A stretch of 64,000 nucleotides of DNA from Vibrio algarum (GTDB taxonomy: Bacteria > Pseudomonadota > Gammaproteobacteria > Enterobacterales > Vibrionaceae). Each line of letters begins with the position of its first letter. The first letter of the stretch is position 1. The position numbers were made by a program, and so were the translations under genes. The DNA is taken from assembly GCF_028204155.1 (NCBI RefSeq), contig NZ_JAQLOI010000001.1, positions 2,108,001 through 2,172,000 of the forward strand. Reading direction: 5' to 3'. The notes beneath the pieces are model-generated. The model had not been told where the DNA came from and did not search any database. It saw only the letters and a list, made by a program, of their open reading frames with translations. Below are positions 39,314-50,447 of the stretch, piece by piece.

Positions 39314-39320
39314 ACAATTG

Positions 39321-40016
39321 TTATTTCCAGACCGAGTCTACTTCTTCTTCTGTCAAATAGCGGTATTCTCCTAACTCTAAATCAGGATCCAGTTCAATAG
39401 CACCAACACGCTCTCTGTGAAGGCCTTCAACTTTATTTCCTAGCGCAGCAAACATTCTTTTTACTTGATGGTATTTACCTTCAACTATGGTCAATAAGAC
39501 TTCATTCTCAGTTATGACTTCTAATTTTGCTGGCAATGTCAGGTCGCGCTCATTTCTCAATTCAATCCCTTGTTTAAATTTAGTGACATAATCGTCTTGA
39601 ATAGGATCGGCAAGCCATACACGGTACGTTTTTTCACACTTATGTTTAGGTGACGTGATTCTATGAGACCATTTCCCATCGTCAGTAATGAGCACCAGTC
39701 CCGTTGTATCAGCATCCAACCGTCCGGCAAAGTGTAGACTTTCCATCTTTACCTCATCGAGTAAAACAAACGCTGTCGGGTTAAATCCATCCTCATGTGA
39801 ACAAACATAACCATCTGGCTTGAACAGCATGATATATTTAGGCCCGTGAAGCGTTAGTTCTCGGTTTTGCCATTCAACAACGCAGGCGTCCGTTAATTTA
39901 TGTGCACCACTTTTTAATGTGGTTCCATTAACCATTACGTCACCGCTTTTTATGAGTTTTGTTGCTTCTTTACGTGTTGCACCTAATGCATCACACAAAA
40001 ATTTATCTAACCGCAT
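39321..40016 (-). CDS. rsuA: 16S rRNA pseudouridine(516) synthase RsuA
   Basis: A 231-residue enzyme that isomerises U516 of 16S rRNA. It has an N-terminal S4 RNA-binding domain (MRLDKFLCDALGATRKEATKLIKSGDVMVNG) and a catalytic domain with the active Asp in AGRLDADTTGLVLITDDG, plus EGKYHQVKRMFAALGNKVEGLHRERVG. ATG at 40016 matches the family start and has AGAGG six bases upstream; the in-frame extension to 40064 is rejected. Divergent from radD, as in E. coli. Confidence 0.94.
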   Translation of the reverse strand: MRLDKFLCDALGATRKEATKLIKSGDVMVNGTTLKSGAHKLTDACVVEWQNRELTLHGPKYIMLFKPDGYVCSHEDGFNPTAFVLLDEVKMESLHFAGRLDADTTGLVLITDDGKWSHRITSPKHKCEKTYRVWLADPIQDDYVTKFKQGIELRNERDLTLPAKLEVITENEVLLTIVEGKYHQVKRMFAALGNKVEGLHRERVGAIELDPDLELGEYRYLTEEEVDSVWK

Positions 40017-40093
40017 GAATACCTCTTCTTTTGCTAGTGGGGTATTATAGGGATCTTTATCCAATAAGTTGAACTATTTCACACTTTTCCTCT

Positions 40094-41833
40094 ATGTATA
40101 AACTTCGCCCTTACCAAACGGATTCTGTCAAAGCCGTCATTCACTATTTTAGGAAGCACTCTTCCCCCGCTGTCATCGTGTTACCGACTGGTGCGGGCAA
40201 AAGTCTCGTCATTGCAGAATTGGCGCGAATCGCTAAAGGGCGTGTACTTGTACTTGCGCACGTCAAGGAGCTTGTAGAGCAGAATCATGCGAAATATGAA
40301 GGTTATGGCGAGACAGGCGCTATATTTTCGGCCGGGTTAGGCAGAAAAGAGACCAACCAGCAAGTCGTCTTCGCCTCCGTTCAGTCCGTGGTTCGGAATT
40401 TGGATGCATTCGCAAACCAATTCTCTTTGCTGGTCATAGATGAATGTCACCGTGTTCCTGACAACAAAACGAGCAGCTATCAGAAAGTCATTAGTTATTT
40501 AACAGAATTAAACCCAGGTATTAAGGTTTTAGGCTTAACAGCGACCCCATATCGATTAGGAATGGGATGGATTTATCAATACCACACTAGAGGACAAGTT
40601 CGCAGTGAAGAGCCGAGGTTCTTTAGAGACTGTATTTTTGAGCTACCTATACGATATTTACTCGATGAACAATTTCTAACACCAGCAAAGATGATTGATG
40701 CTCCGGTGCTCAGTTATGATTTCTCAGCCTTAACGCCAACGAATCTTGGTCGCTATAAAGAGTCTGATCTGGATTTGGTGATAAAAAGCTCGAAAAGAGC
40801 AACACCACAAATTGTTGATCAAATTATCCAGATGAGTGCCGATCGCCAAGGCATTATGATTTTTGCAGCAACAGTAAGGCATGCTCAAGAGATATTATCT
40901 CTTCTCCCACAAGAAAGCTCAGATATCGTCATCGGTGACACACCAACCCCTGAACGCGACCGAATCATTCAAAGTTTCAAAAATAAAGAGATTAAATTCC
41001 TAGTGAATGTTTCCGTACTAACAACCGGATTCGACGCGCCACATGTGGACCTAATTGCCATTCTTCGTCCAACGGAATCCGTCAGTTTATACCAACAAAT
41101 CGTTGGACGAGGGTTACGCTTGTCAGAAGGCAAATCCGAATGCCTTGTTTTGGATTACGCTGGTAATAATTACGACCTTTATCAACCGGAGGTAGGCAAT
41201 CCACAACCTGACCCAGAAAGTGACATTGTCACAATACCCTGCCCTGCATGTGGCTTTAATAACAATTTTTGGGGTAAGGTAGATAACAACGGCTATTTGC
41301 TTGAGCATTATGGCCGACGTTGCCAAGGTTACCTTGAAGAAGAAGATGGCACTCGTGAACATTGCGGTTATCGTTTTAGAGCTAAATACTGTCATGAATG
41401 CGGCGCGGATAACGACATTGCCGCGCGCATATGCCACGAATGCGATGCAACCCTTGTTGACCCAGATAAAAAGCTACGAGAAGCACTAAACCTCAAAGAC
41501 GCGTTAGTATTTGAGTGTAAAGATATGCAGTTAACTGTTCTAAAAAATAGCTCGGGTAAAAATCAATTGAAAGTCACCTTTATTGGCGACAACAACGCGC
41601 AAGTCCATGAATTTTGGTCTTTAACTAGTAAAAGACAAAAAGACGATTTTTATAAACGCTTCGTTAGGCCTCATTTAGCTGACCGACATCGTCCTTTTGA
41701 TGAATCTTCTCCAACTCGCGTTGTTGCCAATCAACATCGCTTTCGATTACCCCTTTTTGTTATTGCTAGGAAGTCAGGTCGTTTCTGGAAAATGAGAGAT
41801 AAAATATTCGAGGATGAAATTCGAGAAAAATAG
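40094..41833 (+). CDS. radD: RadD (YejH), SF2 helicase-like DNA repair protein
   Basis: A 579-residue SF2 ATPase that takes part in homologous recombination and repair with RecA and SSB in E. coli. Motifs: Q/I region LRPYQTDSVKAV and LPTGAGKS, II DECH (LLVIDECHRVPD), III LTATPYRLG, VI QIVGRGLRLSEGK. A C-terminal zinc-ribbon region has four Cys pairs (CPACGF, CGYRF, YCHECGAD, CHECDAT), as in RadD. Its place between rsuA and rplY repeats the E. coli order. Twenty bases of a small downstream frame overlap its 3' end. Confidence 0.93.
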   Translation: MYKLRPYQTDSVKAVIHYFRKHSSPAVIVLPTGAGKSLVIAELARIAKGRVLVLAHVKELVEQNHAKYEGYGETGAIFSAGLGRKETNQQVVFASVQSVVRNLDAFANQFSLLVIDECHRVPDNKTSSYQKVISYLTELNPGIKVLGLTATPYRLGMGWIYQYHTRGQVRSEEPRFFRDCIFELPIRYLLDEQFLTPAKMIDAPVLSYDFSALTPTNLGRYKESDLDLVIKSSKRATPQIVDQIIQMSADRQGIMIFAATVRHAQEILSLLPQESSDIVIGDTPTPERDRIIQSFKNKEIKFLVNVSVLTTGFDAPHVDLIAILRPTESVSLYQQIVGRGLRLSEGKSECLVLDYAGNNYDLYQPEVGNPQPDPESDIVTIPCPACGFNNNFWGKVDNNGYLLEHYGRRCQGYLEEEDGTREHCGYRFRAKYCHECGADNDIAARICHECDATLVDPDKKLREALNLKDALVFECKDMQLTVLKNSSGKNQLKVTFIGDNNAQVHEFWSLTSKRQKDDFYKRFVRPHLADRHRPFDESSPTRVVANQHRFRLPLFVIARKSGRFWKMRDKIFEDEIREK

Positions 41834-41939
41834 CGAAATCAACCTAACTCTATTGCTCGAAAAAGGCAAGAATGGTAGTATCCGCGCTCGCAAACAACTA
41901 ACCAACGGTTATGAGTTTGTGAAACACATTATCGGCTAG
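41814..41939 (+). CDS. Possible 41-residue small protein overlapping radD
   Basis: ATG at 41814 opens a frame, shifted relative to radD, encoding MKFEKNSEINLTLLLEKGKN...YEFVKHIIG and ending at TAG 41937-41939. Its composition looks protein-like, but the ribosome-binding site (GAGG touching the ATG) is poorly spaced. The alternative is a radD C-terminal extension reached by removing one A from the A5 run near 41825-41830, consistent with the other homopolymer errors in this window. I do not recognise the sequence. Confidence 0.3.
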   Translation: MKFEKNSEINLTLLLEKGKNGSIRARKQLTNGYEFVKHIIG

Positions 41940-41992
41940 GTCGCTACGCTGATAAACAACACTAATTTTTTACTAATTTGAGAGTAAATACT

Positions 41993-42271
41993 ATGAAATT
42001 CGAAGCAGTAGTACGTACTGAACTAGGTAAGGGTGCGAGCCGCCGCCTACGTCACGCGGGCCAATTCCCAGCAATCGTTTACGGTGGTGAAGCAGCGCCA
42101 GTTTCTATCGCACTTCTACACTCTGATGTTATCCACCAAATGGATAAGCCAGAATTCTACGAAGGCATCACTCTAGTGATCGACGGTGCAGAAGTTAAGG
42201 TTAAGCCGCAAGACGTTCAACGTCACGCGTTCAAGCCAAAAGTTGAGCACATGGACTTCATCCGTATCTAA
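41993..42271 (+). CDS. rplY: 50S ribosomal protein L25
   Basis: A 92-residue protein (short L25 type, binds 5S rRNA) beginning MKFEAVVRTELGKGASRRLR, with the conserved QFPAIVYGG and the C-terminal HMDFIRI. GAGAG lies upstream. An upstream in-frame ATG at 41978 is not family-like. Codon use is visibly more C-rich than its neighbours, as expected for a highly expressed gene. Terminator at 42358. Confidence 0.97.
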   Translation: MKFEAVVRTELGKGASRRLRHAGQFPAIVYGGEAAPVSIALLHSDVIHQMDKPEFYEGITLVIDGAEVKVKPQDVQRHAFKPKVEHMDFIRI

Positions 42272-42357
42272 TTCTGCTACCACAGATTAGAAAAGGATAA
42301 ATCCAACTTTTTGCATAGAGATTATCGGCCCTTACCATCCGAGACATCTAAAAATTA

Positions 42358-42391
42358 GAAACCCCAGATGCTACCAACATCTGGGGTTTCG
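42358..42391 (+). terminator. Terminator after rplY
   Basis: GAAACCCCAGATG / CATCTGGGGTTTC perfect 13-bp stem with a 7-base loop, followed by GCCGTTTTT. Confidence 0.85.
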
Positions 42392-42501
42392 CCGTTTTTG
42401 GTAGCCTATTTTTCATGTGCTGAGTATTGCAAACCTACGCTATCAATTAATACCAATTCTAACAAACAACTGACTAGATAAAATGGGAACGCTACAACTT
42501 A

Positions 42502-42720
42502 CTATTTCCAGCCTAGAAGCCATTTCTTTTGGTCTTTAAGGTCGTTCCAATCTATTGCTTGAGCACGTTTAGACATCACTGCTTCTAGTAAACAGTGAAC
42601 GACATCATTACCTTCTAGTTCAAGTTCCGTTACTAAAAAATGCTTTTCTTTCTTTATCGGATTAACCGCTGTCCATTTGCTATTAAGTAACTTTTTAGGA
42701 TTAATTTTGTTTATCAACAC
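42502..42720 (-). CDS. Small Trp-rich protein, TIGR02450 family
   Basis: A 72-residue protein with the family pattern KLLNSKWTAVNPIKKEKHFLV...DVVHCLLEAVMSKRAQAIDWNDLKDQKKWLLGWK. The trailing Trp residues and the LEAVMSKR motif are diagnostic. The function of the family is unknown; members are common in marine gammaproteobacteria. It stands alone between rplY and the DUF3047 gene. Confidence 0.8.
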   Translation of the reverse strand: MLINKINPKKLLNSKWTAVNPIKKEKHFLVTELELEGNDVVHCLLEAVMSKRAQAIDWNDLKDQKKWLLGWK

Positions 42721-42844
42721 TCTTGTTCCCCTATACTGGTACTTTAAGTCGTCTAACTTACTACTCTAATAGTAGGTTACTTTTTCTAAACAAGCGTCTT
42801 CGCATTCACCTACTCTACTTAGTCTATTAACCGAGTAATATAAT

Positions 42845-43546
42845 ATGTGTATTTTAAATGAAAACGCCACCTCCATAAGGCGACTGCTTCTAACAAGTCT
42901 TATTTTCAACGTCTCGCTCACGCACGCTTCTGTCTTAGAATTTAATCTAACAGAATTCTCTCTGCATGATTTATCAAACTGGGAAACCAAATCATTTAAC
43001 GGACATACCGACTATCAAACTATCGATATCGACAACCTTTCCGTACTTAAAGCCTATAGTAATGACAGCGCATCAGGGCTTGCATTGGAGCGCAAGATAG
43101 ATCTATTAAAAACACCATTTATCAATTGGTCCTGGCGTATAGAAAACCGATTAACCGAGATGAATGAGCAGACCAAAGAAGGCGACGATTACGCAGCAAG
43201 AATTTACCTAATTATCGATGGTGGATGGGCTGTTTGGAACACGAAAGCTTTAAATTTTGTATGGTCATCTAATCAAGCCAAGGGAACAAATTGGAACAAC
43301 GCTTATGCTGGAGACAACGCAAAGATGGTTGCGATACGCGGTAAAGAAGCTGAGCGAAAAAAATGGTATACCGAAAAACAGAATGTTTACCAAAGCTTGA
43401 TTGAAGCGTTTGGAGATAAAGGGAGTGAAGAAAAAAACCTAAACGCGTATCGATATATTGATGTTACCGCTATAATGACTGATACAGACGACAGCCATCA
43501 AAGCACAACGGCTTACTACGGAGATATCATCTTTTCTGCCAAATAA
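42845..43546 (+). CDS. DUF3047 domain protein (secreted)
   Basis: A 233-residue protein with an N-terminal signal peptide (about residues 11-29) and a DUF3047 domain: NWSWRIENRL, KEGDDYAARIYLIIDGGW, ALNFVWSSNQAKGTNWNNAYAG and the C-terminal YIDVTAIMTDTDDS. It is probably a periplasmic beta-sandwich; no catalytic role is established for the family. It has no obvious operon partner. Confidence 0.78.
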   Translation: MCILNENATSIRRLLLTSLIFNVSLTHASVLEFNLTEFSLHDLSNWETKSFNGHTDYQTIDIDNLSVLKAYSNDSASGLALERKIDLLKTPFINWSWRIENRLTEMNEQTKEGDDYAARIYLIIDGGWAVWNTKALNFVWSSNQAKGTNWNNAYAGDNAKMVAIRGKEAERKKWYTEKQNVYQSLIEAFGDKGSEEKNLNAYRYIDVTAIMTDTDDSHQSTTAYYGDIIFSAK

Positions 43547-43814
43547 TCATTTAGTAACCGTAATTATACCAACAAAGCATTCTATGCATAAAAAGCCATT
43601 ACCTGATGTTTAAAACCATTTAAAGGACTAATGTCAAAACAACCACATCATTATATTTATCAGTAAGTTATATTATTATCCAGCTCAGCTTTCAAACTAA
43701 ACCATGCTGTTACCCTTAATTTTGTGCACATAACTTAATTTAAGCTTGCACATTTAGATAATTCCTAATATATAAGTAGATAGTACCTTTTTATTTTCTT
43801 AATGTGAGCAATTC

Positions 43815-46268
43815 ATGGCGTCTGATATTAATACAGTGAAAGAAGATTTCATCGAGTCACATCATAAAAGAGAGATCCCTTTTACTTGGTACCCTAATTC
43901 CAATGAATTCAATATCGATCAAGACACGCTACATAAGTCACTGATGACTGGTGTCGGTACTGATAATGATATGAGCTCCATAGAAAAATTTGTAGGGCTG
44001 TTCTCTACAGAAGATAAAAAACGAATTGTCGAAATGCTCAAAAAGGTACTTATCGGAGAGAACCCCCTCCAATCAAAGTATGTATTGTCGCCAATAATAA
44101 CAATGTTAGCTTAAGCGTAATCTCAGCGAAAAAAATATCGGAAAACCTCGTCGCAGGTATGCTGATGCCGTTATTTTTGCCTCCTACACAAGAACATTTA
44201 TCATCATTTTATTATCAACTTTTTGAAAATGACCATCATGGAATGGTGGTCACGGATGCAGAAACACGGATATTAGGTTGTAACAGTTTATTTGAAAAAT
44301 TCACTGGTTATCACATTGACGAGATTATAGGAAAAAAGACCTCGATTTTTAACGCAGACAAACATGGCAAAATATTTTTTGAGGGGATGTGGAAAAAATC
44401 GATGTTAGAGGGTTTTGGTCAGGACTTATTCTAAGTAAAACAAAAACTGGCAAAACGATACCTCAAGAACTCCTAATACAAAAAATTACTGCACCTGATG
44501 GCCATGTTTACTATTTAGGTACAACCCAAGACCTATCAGACAAACTCTACCGTGTTGCGGGTATAGAGCATGGTGGCATTGAACTGCTAACCCAGCTACC
44601 AGGTGAAGATGAGTTCTACATAAAACTTCAAGATATTCTCAATTTTCTTGAAGAAAAACGTGGGCTAATGGTGATTTCATTTGTCCCTAATTTTGAGCCA
44701 TCCTTTGAATTTGAACACAAAAAACAGTTAGCCAGTGCACTAGCCTATTATGAGGATGACTTTTCAGCCGGTTTCTTAAAGAAAACCGTATTTACAATCG
44801 CTATTACTTACGAGCGCTCCTCTGAAAAACCCCATTCATTATCCATATTTGAAGCAATCCGAGAACGATTTAATGCGATAAAACACCGAGTAGATAGCGA
44901 CGTATACAAAAAAATCACAGAGTGCAGCATCGGGGTATCCGTTCTTGGCATTGATGCCAATAATGAACAAAAAATGCTTTCCCATTCGCTCCAAGCGATG
45001 TATGAAAAACATTCTTCAAACAACACAAAAATTTGTTTTTATAATCGAACATTGCACCAAAAAGCCAAAAAGAGGGAAATAGAAGAAGAGATCATTCGAA
45101 GTGCCGTTGATGAGAAAACAATGGAAGTTTTTTCCAGCCAATTATATGTACCCGCAACTGGAAGGTTCAAAAACTAGAAGCCCTATGTCGATTCAGAGAT
45201 TATGATGGCCAACTGCTTGATACTCAATCTATGATCAAAGTAGCCGAAGATCTTTCACTAATCTCAGAGTTAGACCTTGCTATCGCCGATAAAGCAATCA
45301 GCAGCAGAAATCAACTTGCAAAGATGTTTGGTAATGATGTAGAAATCACGATCAACGTATCTTTAAACTCTGATAAGCCAATGAAAGACTTGTTCAGTGA
45401 CCTCATGGCAATATTTAAAAAATATCTACATCATTTACCCTATATTACGGTTGAGTTAACTGAGAGTGCCTATTTTAATAGCGAACAAAAAGACAGTAAT
45501 TTACTCTTTCAACTTCGAAAAAAAGGACTCAATGTAGCAATTGACGATTTTGGAACTGGCTATTCTTCATTTTCATATCTTAAAGACGGTAATTTTGATC
45601 TACTAAAGATAGACCGAGACTTCGTTACCAATCTTACCGTTGGCTCAAATAACTACTATATTGTTAAAATGATTACACACCTCGCACACACTCTTGAAGT
45701 GAAAGTGGTTGCTGAAGGGGTTGAAAGCATTCAAGAGGTAAATATTTTAAAAGAGCTTAAAGTAGATTATTTGCAAGGGTTCTATTTTGAAAAACCGATG
45801 CCAATTGACAACTTATCGGCGGATATTAATATAAATAGCAAACTAAAGGATTTAGTTGACCTTGATGTCGTGGATATCGAGCTTATTAGCTACCCTCCAA
45901 TGCTGTCACCTCATCATACATTAAAAGAAATCAAAGAATTATTTGAAAACAGCACATTTTCTGCTTTACCTGTAGTAGTTGATAAAAAATGTGTTGGCAT
46001 AATTACGCGTGAACAATATAACTTACACGCCACCCCCTCTCTAGGAACCGATAGAGAAACCATGCAAGATTATCGCTCTCTAACCAAACCCGCCACTGCC
46101 ATGATGAATGCAAAAATGAAAGTGGTACATGAGACAATAAATGACGGAGAGATTCACGAGAAGATACGTAATAACTATCCTTTCCCTTGGGCTGTTATAA
46201 ATGATGCTGGCGAGTATCTTGGCATTATTGACAGTATAAGTATGAATCACTATTTAAGTGAGCGTTAG
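43815..46268 (+). pseudogene. PAS-GGDEF(degenerate)-EAL-CBS phosphodiesterase, interrupted by three frameshifts
   Basis: Four frame segments join into 818 residues: an N-terminal domain of unknown type, a PAS domain (YQLFENDHHGMVVTDAETRI...NSLFEKFTGY), a GGDEF-like domain without the GGDEF motif (retaining CSIGVSVLG), an EAL domain and a C-terminal CBS-like pair. Breaks lie in C5 (44063-44067), A6 (44393-44398) and T6 (45128-45133); one added base repairs each. EAL catalytic motifs are complete: LEALCRF, NVSLNS, ELTES, DDFGTGYSS, KIDRDFV, VAEGVES. It should hydrolyse c-di-GMP. The next gene is a paralogue of the same length and architecture, which validates the repairs. Confidence 0.82.
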
Positions 46269-46458
46269 CTGGCCATATTAGAAAAGCAAAGTATCGAATC
46301 TAGATACTTCTCTCATTCATAGTTAGAGATCCCCACATCTCATCATAATAGCTATAGTGACCTATTTTTTATGATTACGAACCCAAAATTAAATAAATTT
46401 AACCTTTTACACCTTCCTGCGTCCATACTTACATAAAAGCCTATGGGAGTTGGAATAA

Positions 46459-48923
46459 ATGTCTACAGTATTCAAAGAAGAGCTTCAATCTCTTGCACTG
46501 AAAGGTAATGCGGATCACCAACAAGATGGCTCCGTTGCATGGAGTTGGCACATTGAGGATGACGTATTTTCTGTAGACCCAATGGTAGTCGCTTCAACAC
46601 TACAACATAATGACCCGATCAATAAAATTGAAGACTTGGTATTACTGATGGGGGATCTCAGTAAAGAAGTGTTTGTTAATATACTCAAACAAACCATTCA
46701 AGACAAAGGTGTACACTTCGCCAATATAGGCCTGAAAACTCAAAATAAGCATTCGTTCTACTGTCTGGTAAAAGCGAGATGGGCTTCAGACAAGATAATT
46801 ATTGGTTATATTAAACCATTAATTTTTAATCTCGCAGAAGCTGATATCAGCGCCCTATTTTATCAACTTGTTAATTGCAACCACCATGGCATTATTATTA
46901 CAGATTCAAAAACTAGGATACTCGCCTGTAATAGTTATGTAGAGAAAAGTTCAGGCTACCTACAAGAAGAATTGATCGGTCAAAAAACGAGTCTATTTAA
47001 CGCGGGGAAACACAGCCCAACCTTTTTCACCTCTTTATGGAACAAAGTCAATAACGACAAACATTGGTCTGGACATATTCTTAGCCGACGTAAAGATGGA
47101 AAATGTATCCCACAGGAACTCACTATTCAGAAAGTGGATATTAGCGGTCATGTTTTTTACTTAGGTATTACTTTAGATCTGTCTAAACGCCTTTATCGCA
47201 TCGAAGATAAAGATCATGGTGGTATTGAGTTATTGACGCAGCTTCCTAGTGAGGGTGAGTTTAAGAGGTCATTGGTTTATGCTATTGCCGAATTAAATGA
47301 AGGCATAGGATTACAATTACTTACTTTCACACCAACATTTAGTGCTCGATGTGAGATAGAAGAAAAAAATCAATCGCCAGCGCGTTATCCTTTTTTAAGG
47401 GCAAGCTTATCGCGGGTTATCTTGGAGGAAACACCTTCGCAATTGCACTGCCGTATAAACTCACCGAAGAAGACGTGCAACTTAAATCTCTTTACGAAGC
47501 CATTAAAGAGCTTGCTGCTTATTTAAGAGAGGAGTTAGTTTCCAGTGTTTTCGCTACACTTTCTAGCTGTTCAATTGGTGTTTCTGTTTTAGGCACGGAT
47601 GCGGACACTTCAACTAAACTGATATCTCACGCACTTCAAGCCATGTATGACAACTATAACGAGTCAGGCAACAACATAAACTTTTATAACAATGCTTTAC
47701 ATCAAAAAGTAAGTAGAAGAGCGGGATTAGAGGAAATCGTTAGAGAGTCGATAAAGAACAAAACATTTATGGTTTATTATCAACCCATCGTAAGTGTGAG
47801 TGATTGGCAAGTCGCAAAATTCGAAGCACTGTGCCGATTTAAAGATAAAAACGGGGATATTCTTAACACTCAAGAAATGATCACGATTACAGAAGATTTA
47901 GGGCTCATTTCAGAATTAGATTTATGCGTTGCTCAACAAGCTATAGCGGATAGAAAACGGCTTTCGAGTTACTTCAATAGGCAAGTCGAAATTACCATAA
48001 ATTTTTCGATGAACTCTGAAGACTCAATTACAAAAACATTCAGTAAAATTTTTAAAATGCTTAGACCTTACGCCCGTGACTGGCCTTATATTACTGTTGA
48101 ACTAACCGAAAGCGGGTATTTTGACAGTGAAGAGTTAGCAGAAGGTATCTTATATGCCCTAAGAAAAAAGGGAATCAAAGTTGCGATTGATGATTTTGGA
48201 ACGGGTTATTCTTCCTTCTCTTATTTAAAAGATGGTAATTTCGATCTTCTTAAAATTGATAGAGAATTTGTAAGAGACATCAGTAAAAATTCACCAAATT
48301 TTTATATAGTGAAGACAATTGTTGCTTTAGCACATACGCTCGGTGTGGGCGTTATTGCTGAAGGTGTTGAAACCATATCTGAAGTCACACTTCTGAAGAC
48401 ACTAAATGTCGATTATATTCAGGGCTTCTTATTTTCAAAGCCAATGCCTGTCGATCACACTATTCCTTCCATTGGTTATAAAAAATTAATAGCCAATATT
48501 AACGAAGTGTCGCCTATTAGGACAAACGTTAAGTTAGTTGTTCCTGCCCCCACGGTGTCAAATAGTGATGACCTATCGGTTGTGAAGGCAATTTATGAAA
48601 CGAATAAATCCAATTTTGTGGCGGTTATCGACGGAAAGCGCTGTGTAGGCTTGATACATAAAGCTAATTACAACCTTCACGTTTCTCCTAGTGTAGGAAC
48701 AAATATAGAAACGACGGGAGACTTAAGGTTACTGCAAAAGAAAACCCATCAAATAATGGATTCCTTACTGTTTCGAGTAAATATCAAAATCAACCATTCC
48801 GAACTTTTTGAGTTCATAGAACAAGATCAGCCGTTTCCGTGGGTCGTTGAAGATGATAAAGGCGCGTTTATAGGTTTAGTCACAAAAACAAGTGCATTAA
48901 AAACCATTGCATTGGGTAGCTAG
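46459..48923 (+). pseudogene. PAS-GGDEF(degenerate)-EAL-CBS phosphodiesterase, paralogue, one frameshift
   Basis: A tandem paralogue of the preceding gene, 821 residues after adding one A in the A7 run at 47363-47369. Domains: N-terminal ~120 residues; PAS (YQLVNCNHHGIIITDSKTRI); degenerate GGDEF (LSSCSIGVSVLGTDAD); EAL with FEALCRF, INFSMNS, ELTES, DDFGTGYSS, KIDREFV and AEGVET; CBS-like tail. The active-site set of the EAL domain is intact, so c-di-GMP hydrolysis is expected, with PAS/CBS sensing. It is preceded by its own ~190-bp upstream region, so the two may be transcribed separately. Confidence 0.84.
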
Positions 48924-48969
48924 TATCTAGTGGTAGTTATTCAAAACGGTTAAACATACATTTAAAAGT

Positions 48970-50446
48970 TTATTTTTTCGCAGGGTTAAATTTTAGTGAC
49001 AATGACTTATTCCTGCCTAGGCTTTTAGCTAAGTAAAGTTGTTGATCGGCAATGTTAAACATTTCGCTGTATAATTGTGTAAAGACAATATTTTCAGCAT
49101 TAAAATCACCGGGCTCTATAAAGCACATACCTACCGATATAGACACTATACCGTGTAACGTATTCCCTGGATGTTCTATGCCTAAATCTTCAATCGCTTG
49201 CCGTATCTTATCCGCTTTAATTATGTGGTCGTCATTAATATAATCTTCGAGCAGTATGACAAACTCTTCTCCGCCGATACGATAACACTTGTCCCCATAA
49301 TCTAGAACTCTCAGCATCGATTGTCCTACTTCTTTAATGACACTATCCCCTGCAGCATGTCCATATTTATCATTAAAGGCTTTAAAATTATCTATGTCAC
49401 AAATCAAAAGCGCAAAGTTACTCCCAGTAAGTACGGCATGTTCGAGTGACGGCTCTGCCTGACGAGAGTATTTATGACGAGAACCTAAGCCAGACAAAGA
49501 GTCGGTGTTGGATTTTTCTCTTAAATCACTCACTTGAGATCTAATTTCGCTAATCAACACTATAAAAGACCTCGCTAAGTCCCCTATCTCATCGCGTCTA
49601 TACCTTTCTCGTATCTCATCCGTTCTTATACTCTCAACGTCAACACTCATGTGTTTTGAAAGCCGTTTAATTGGAGATACCAGCCTTTGGGTCACAATGA
49701 GTATAAGTACAAAAGAAACAAGAACCGCTAAAGCTGCTTCTAAAACTATATCTTTCAATAACTGTTTATGTAATGCCGCTAATGCACTCACATCAAAAAC
49801 ACCGGTTAACCTACCACTGCTTTGATTTCTAAGCGGAACTGATATTTGAATTTGGTACGATCCAGAATCAAAATAAAACGGGACTTCGGGTGTTTCAATT
49901 TGTAACCCGAACTCACTGAATTGCTTACTAGCCGCTAAACTTTTTAAGCCTTCTTGATAATCGGTCTTCGTCTTTTGAATGATGTAATCTAGCTTTGCTC
50001 GTTTCTCAGTGTCGGAGGCTGCTGTTTTTTGAAGTAGGTGTTGGAACTTTGCATTCAGTTCCTTTGTATTTTCAACCTCTTGTAATGACAAATCTTCACG
50101 CCAAATAATTTTTTTCGCGAAAATATCGTACATGCACTAGCTTAGATTGGTAATCTGATAGCCCTTTAATATCTAGAAATAAAAGATTTTCATGTGCATA
50201 AAAAGCGTCGACTTGAGCCGGAAGCATTAAATTGGAGTAATTACGCCCCGCAACCAAAATAGACAAATCTTTAACGTGGTATAACAACGCATCTTCAGCT
50301 CGTAAAGATGCCTGATTGACGTGTAACTTCCACTCATAGTTATATCTCGCTAGGCTCATTCCCATTATCAGTATCAAGACCAGTACAAAATGGGAAATAA
50401 TTAGCGTTTGATTAATAGTCAATACTGGTAAACCAGTGCTCTTCAT
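48970..50446 (-). pseudogene. Membrane diguanylate cyclase with HAMP and GGEEF domains, one frameshift
   Basis: 491 residues after removing one base from the T7 run at 50109-50115. Layout: N-terminal helix (about 15-35), a periplasmic sensor domain (~36-190), a second helix (AALAVLVSFVLILIV), HAMP (RLVSPIKRLSKHM...DEIGDLARSF) and GGDEF (DSLSGLGSRHKYSRQ...CYRIGGEEFVILLED). The active motif is GGEEF, so c-di-GMP synthesis is expected. The inhibitory-site Arg of RxxD appears replaced (DYGD), so product inhibition may be absent. It starts two bases after the CxxCH protein, so they form one operon. Confidence 0.83.
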
Positions 50447-50447
50447 A

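Noticed and set aside
44043..45133. Programmed frameshifting in the first EAL gene
   Set aside because: Three breaks in C, A and T runs without a common slippery heptamer or downstream structure, and the paralogue has its break elsewhere.
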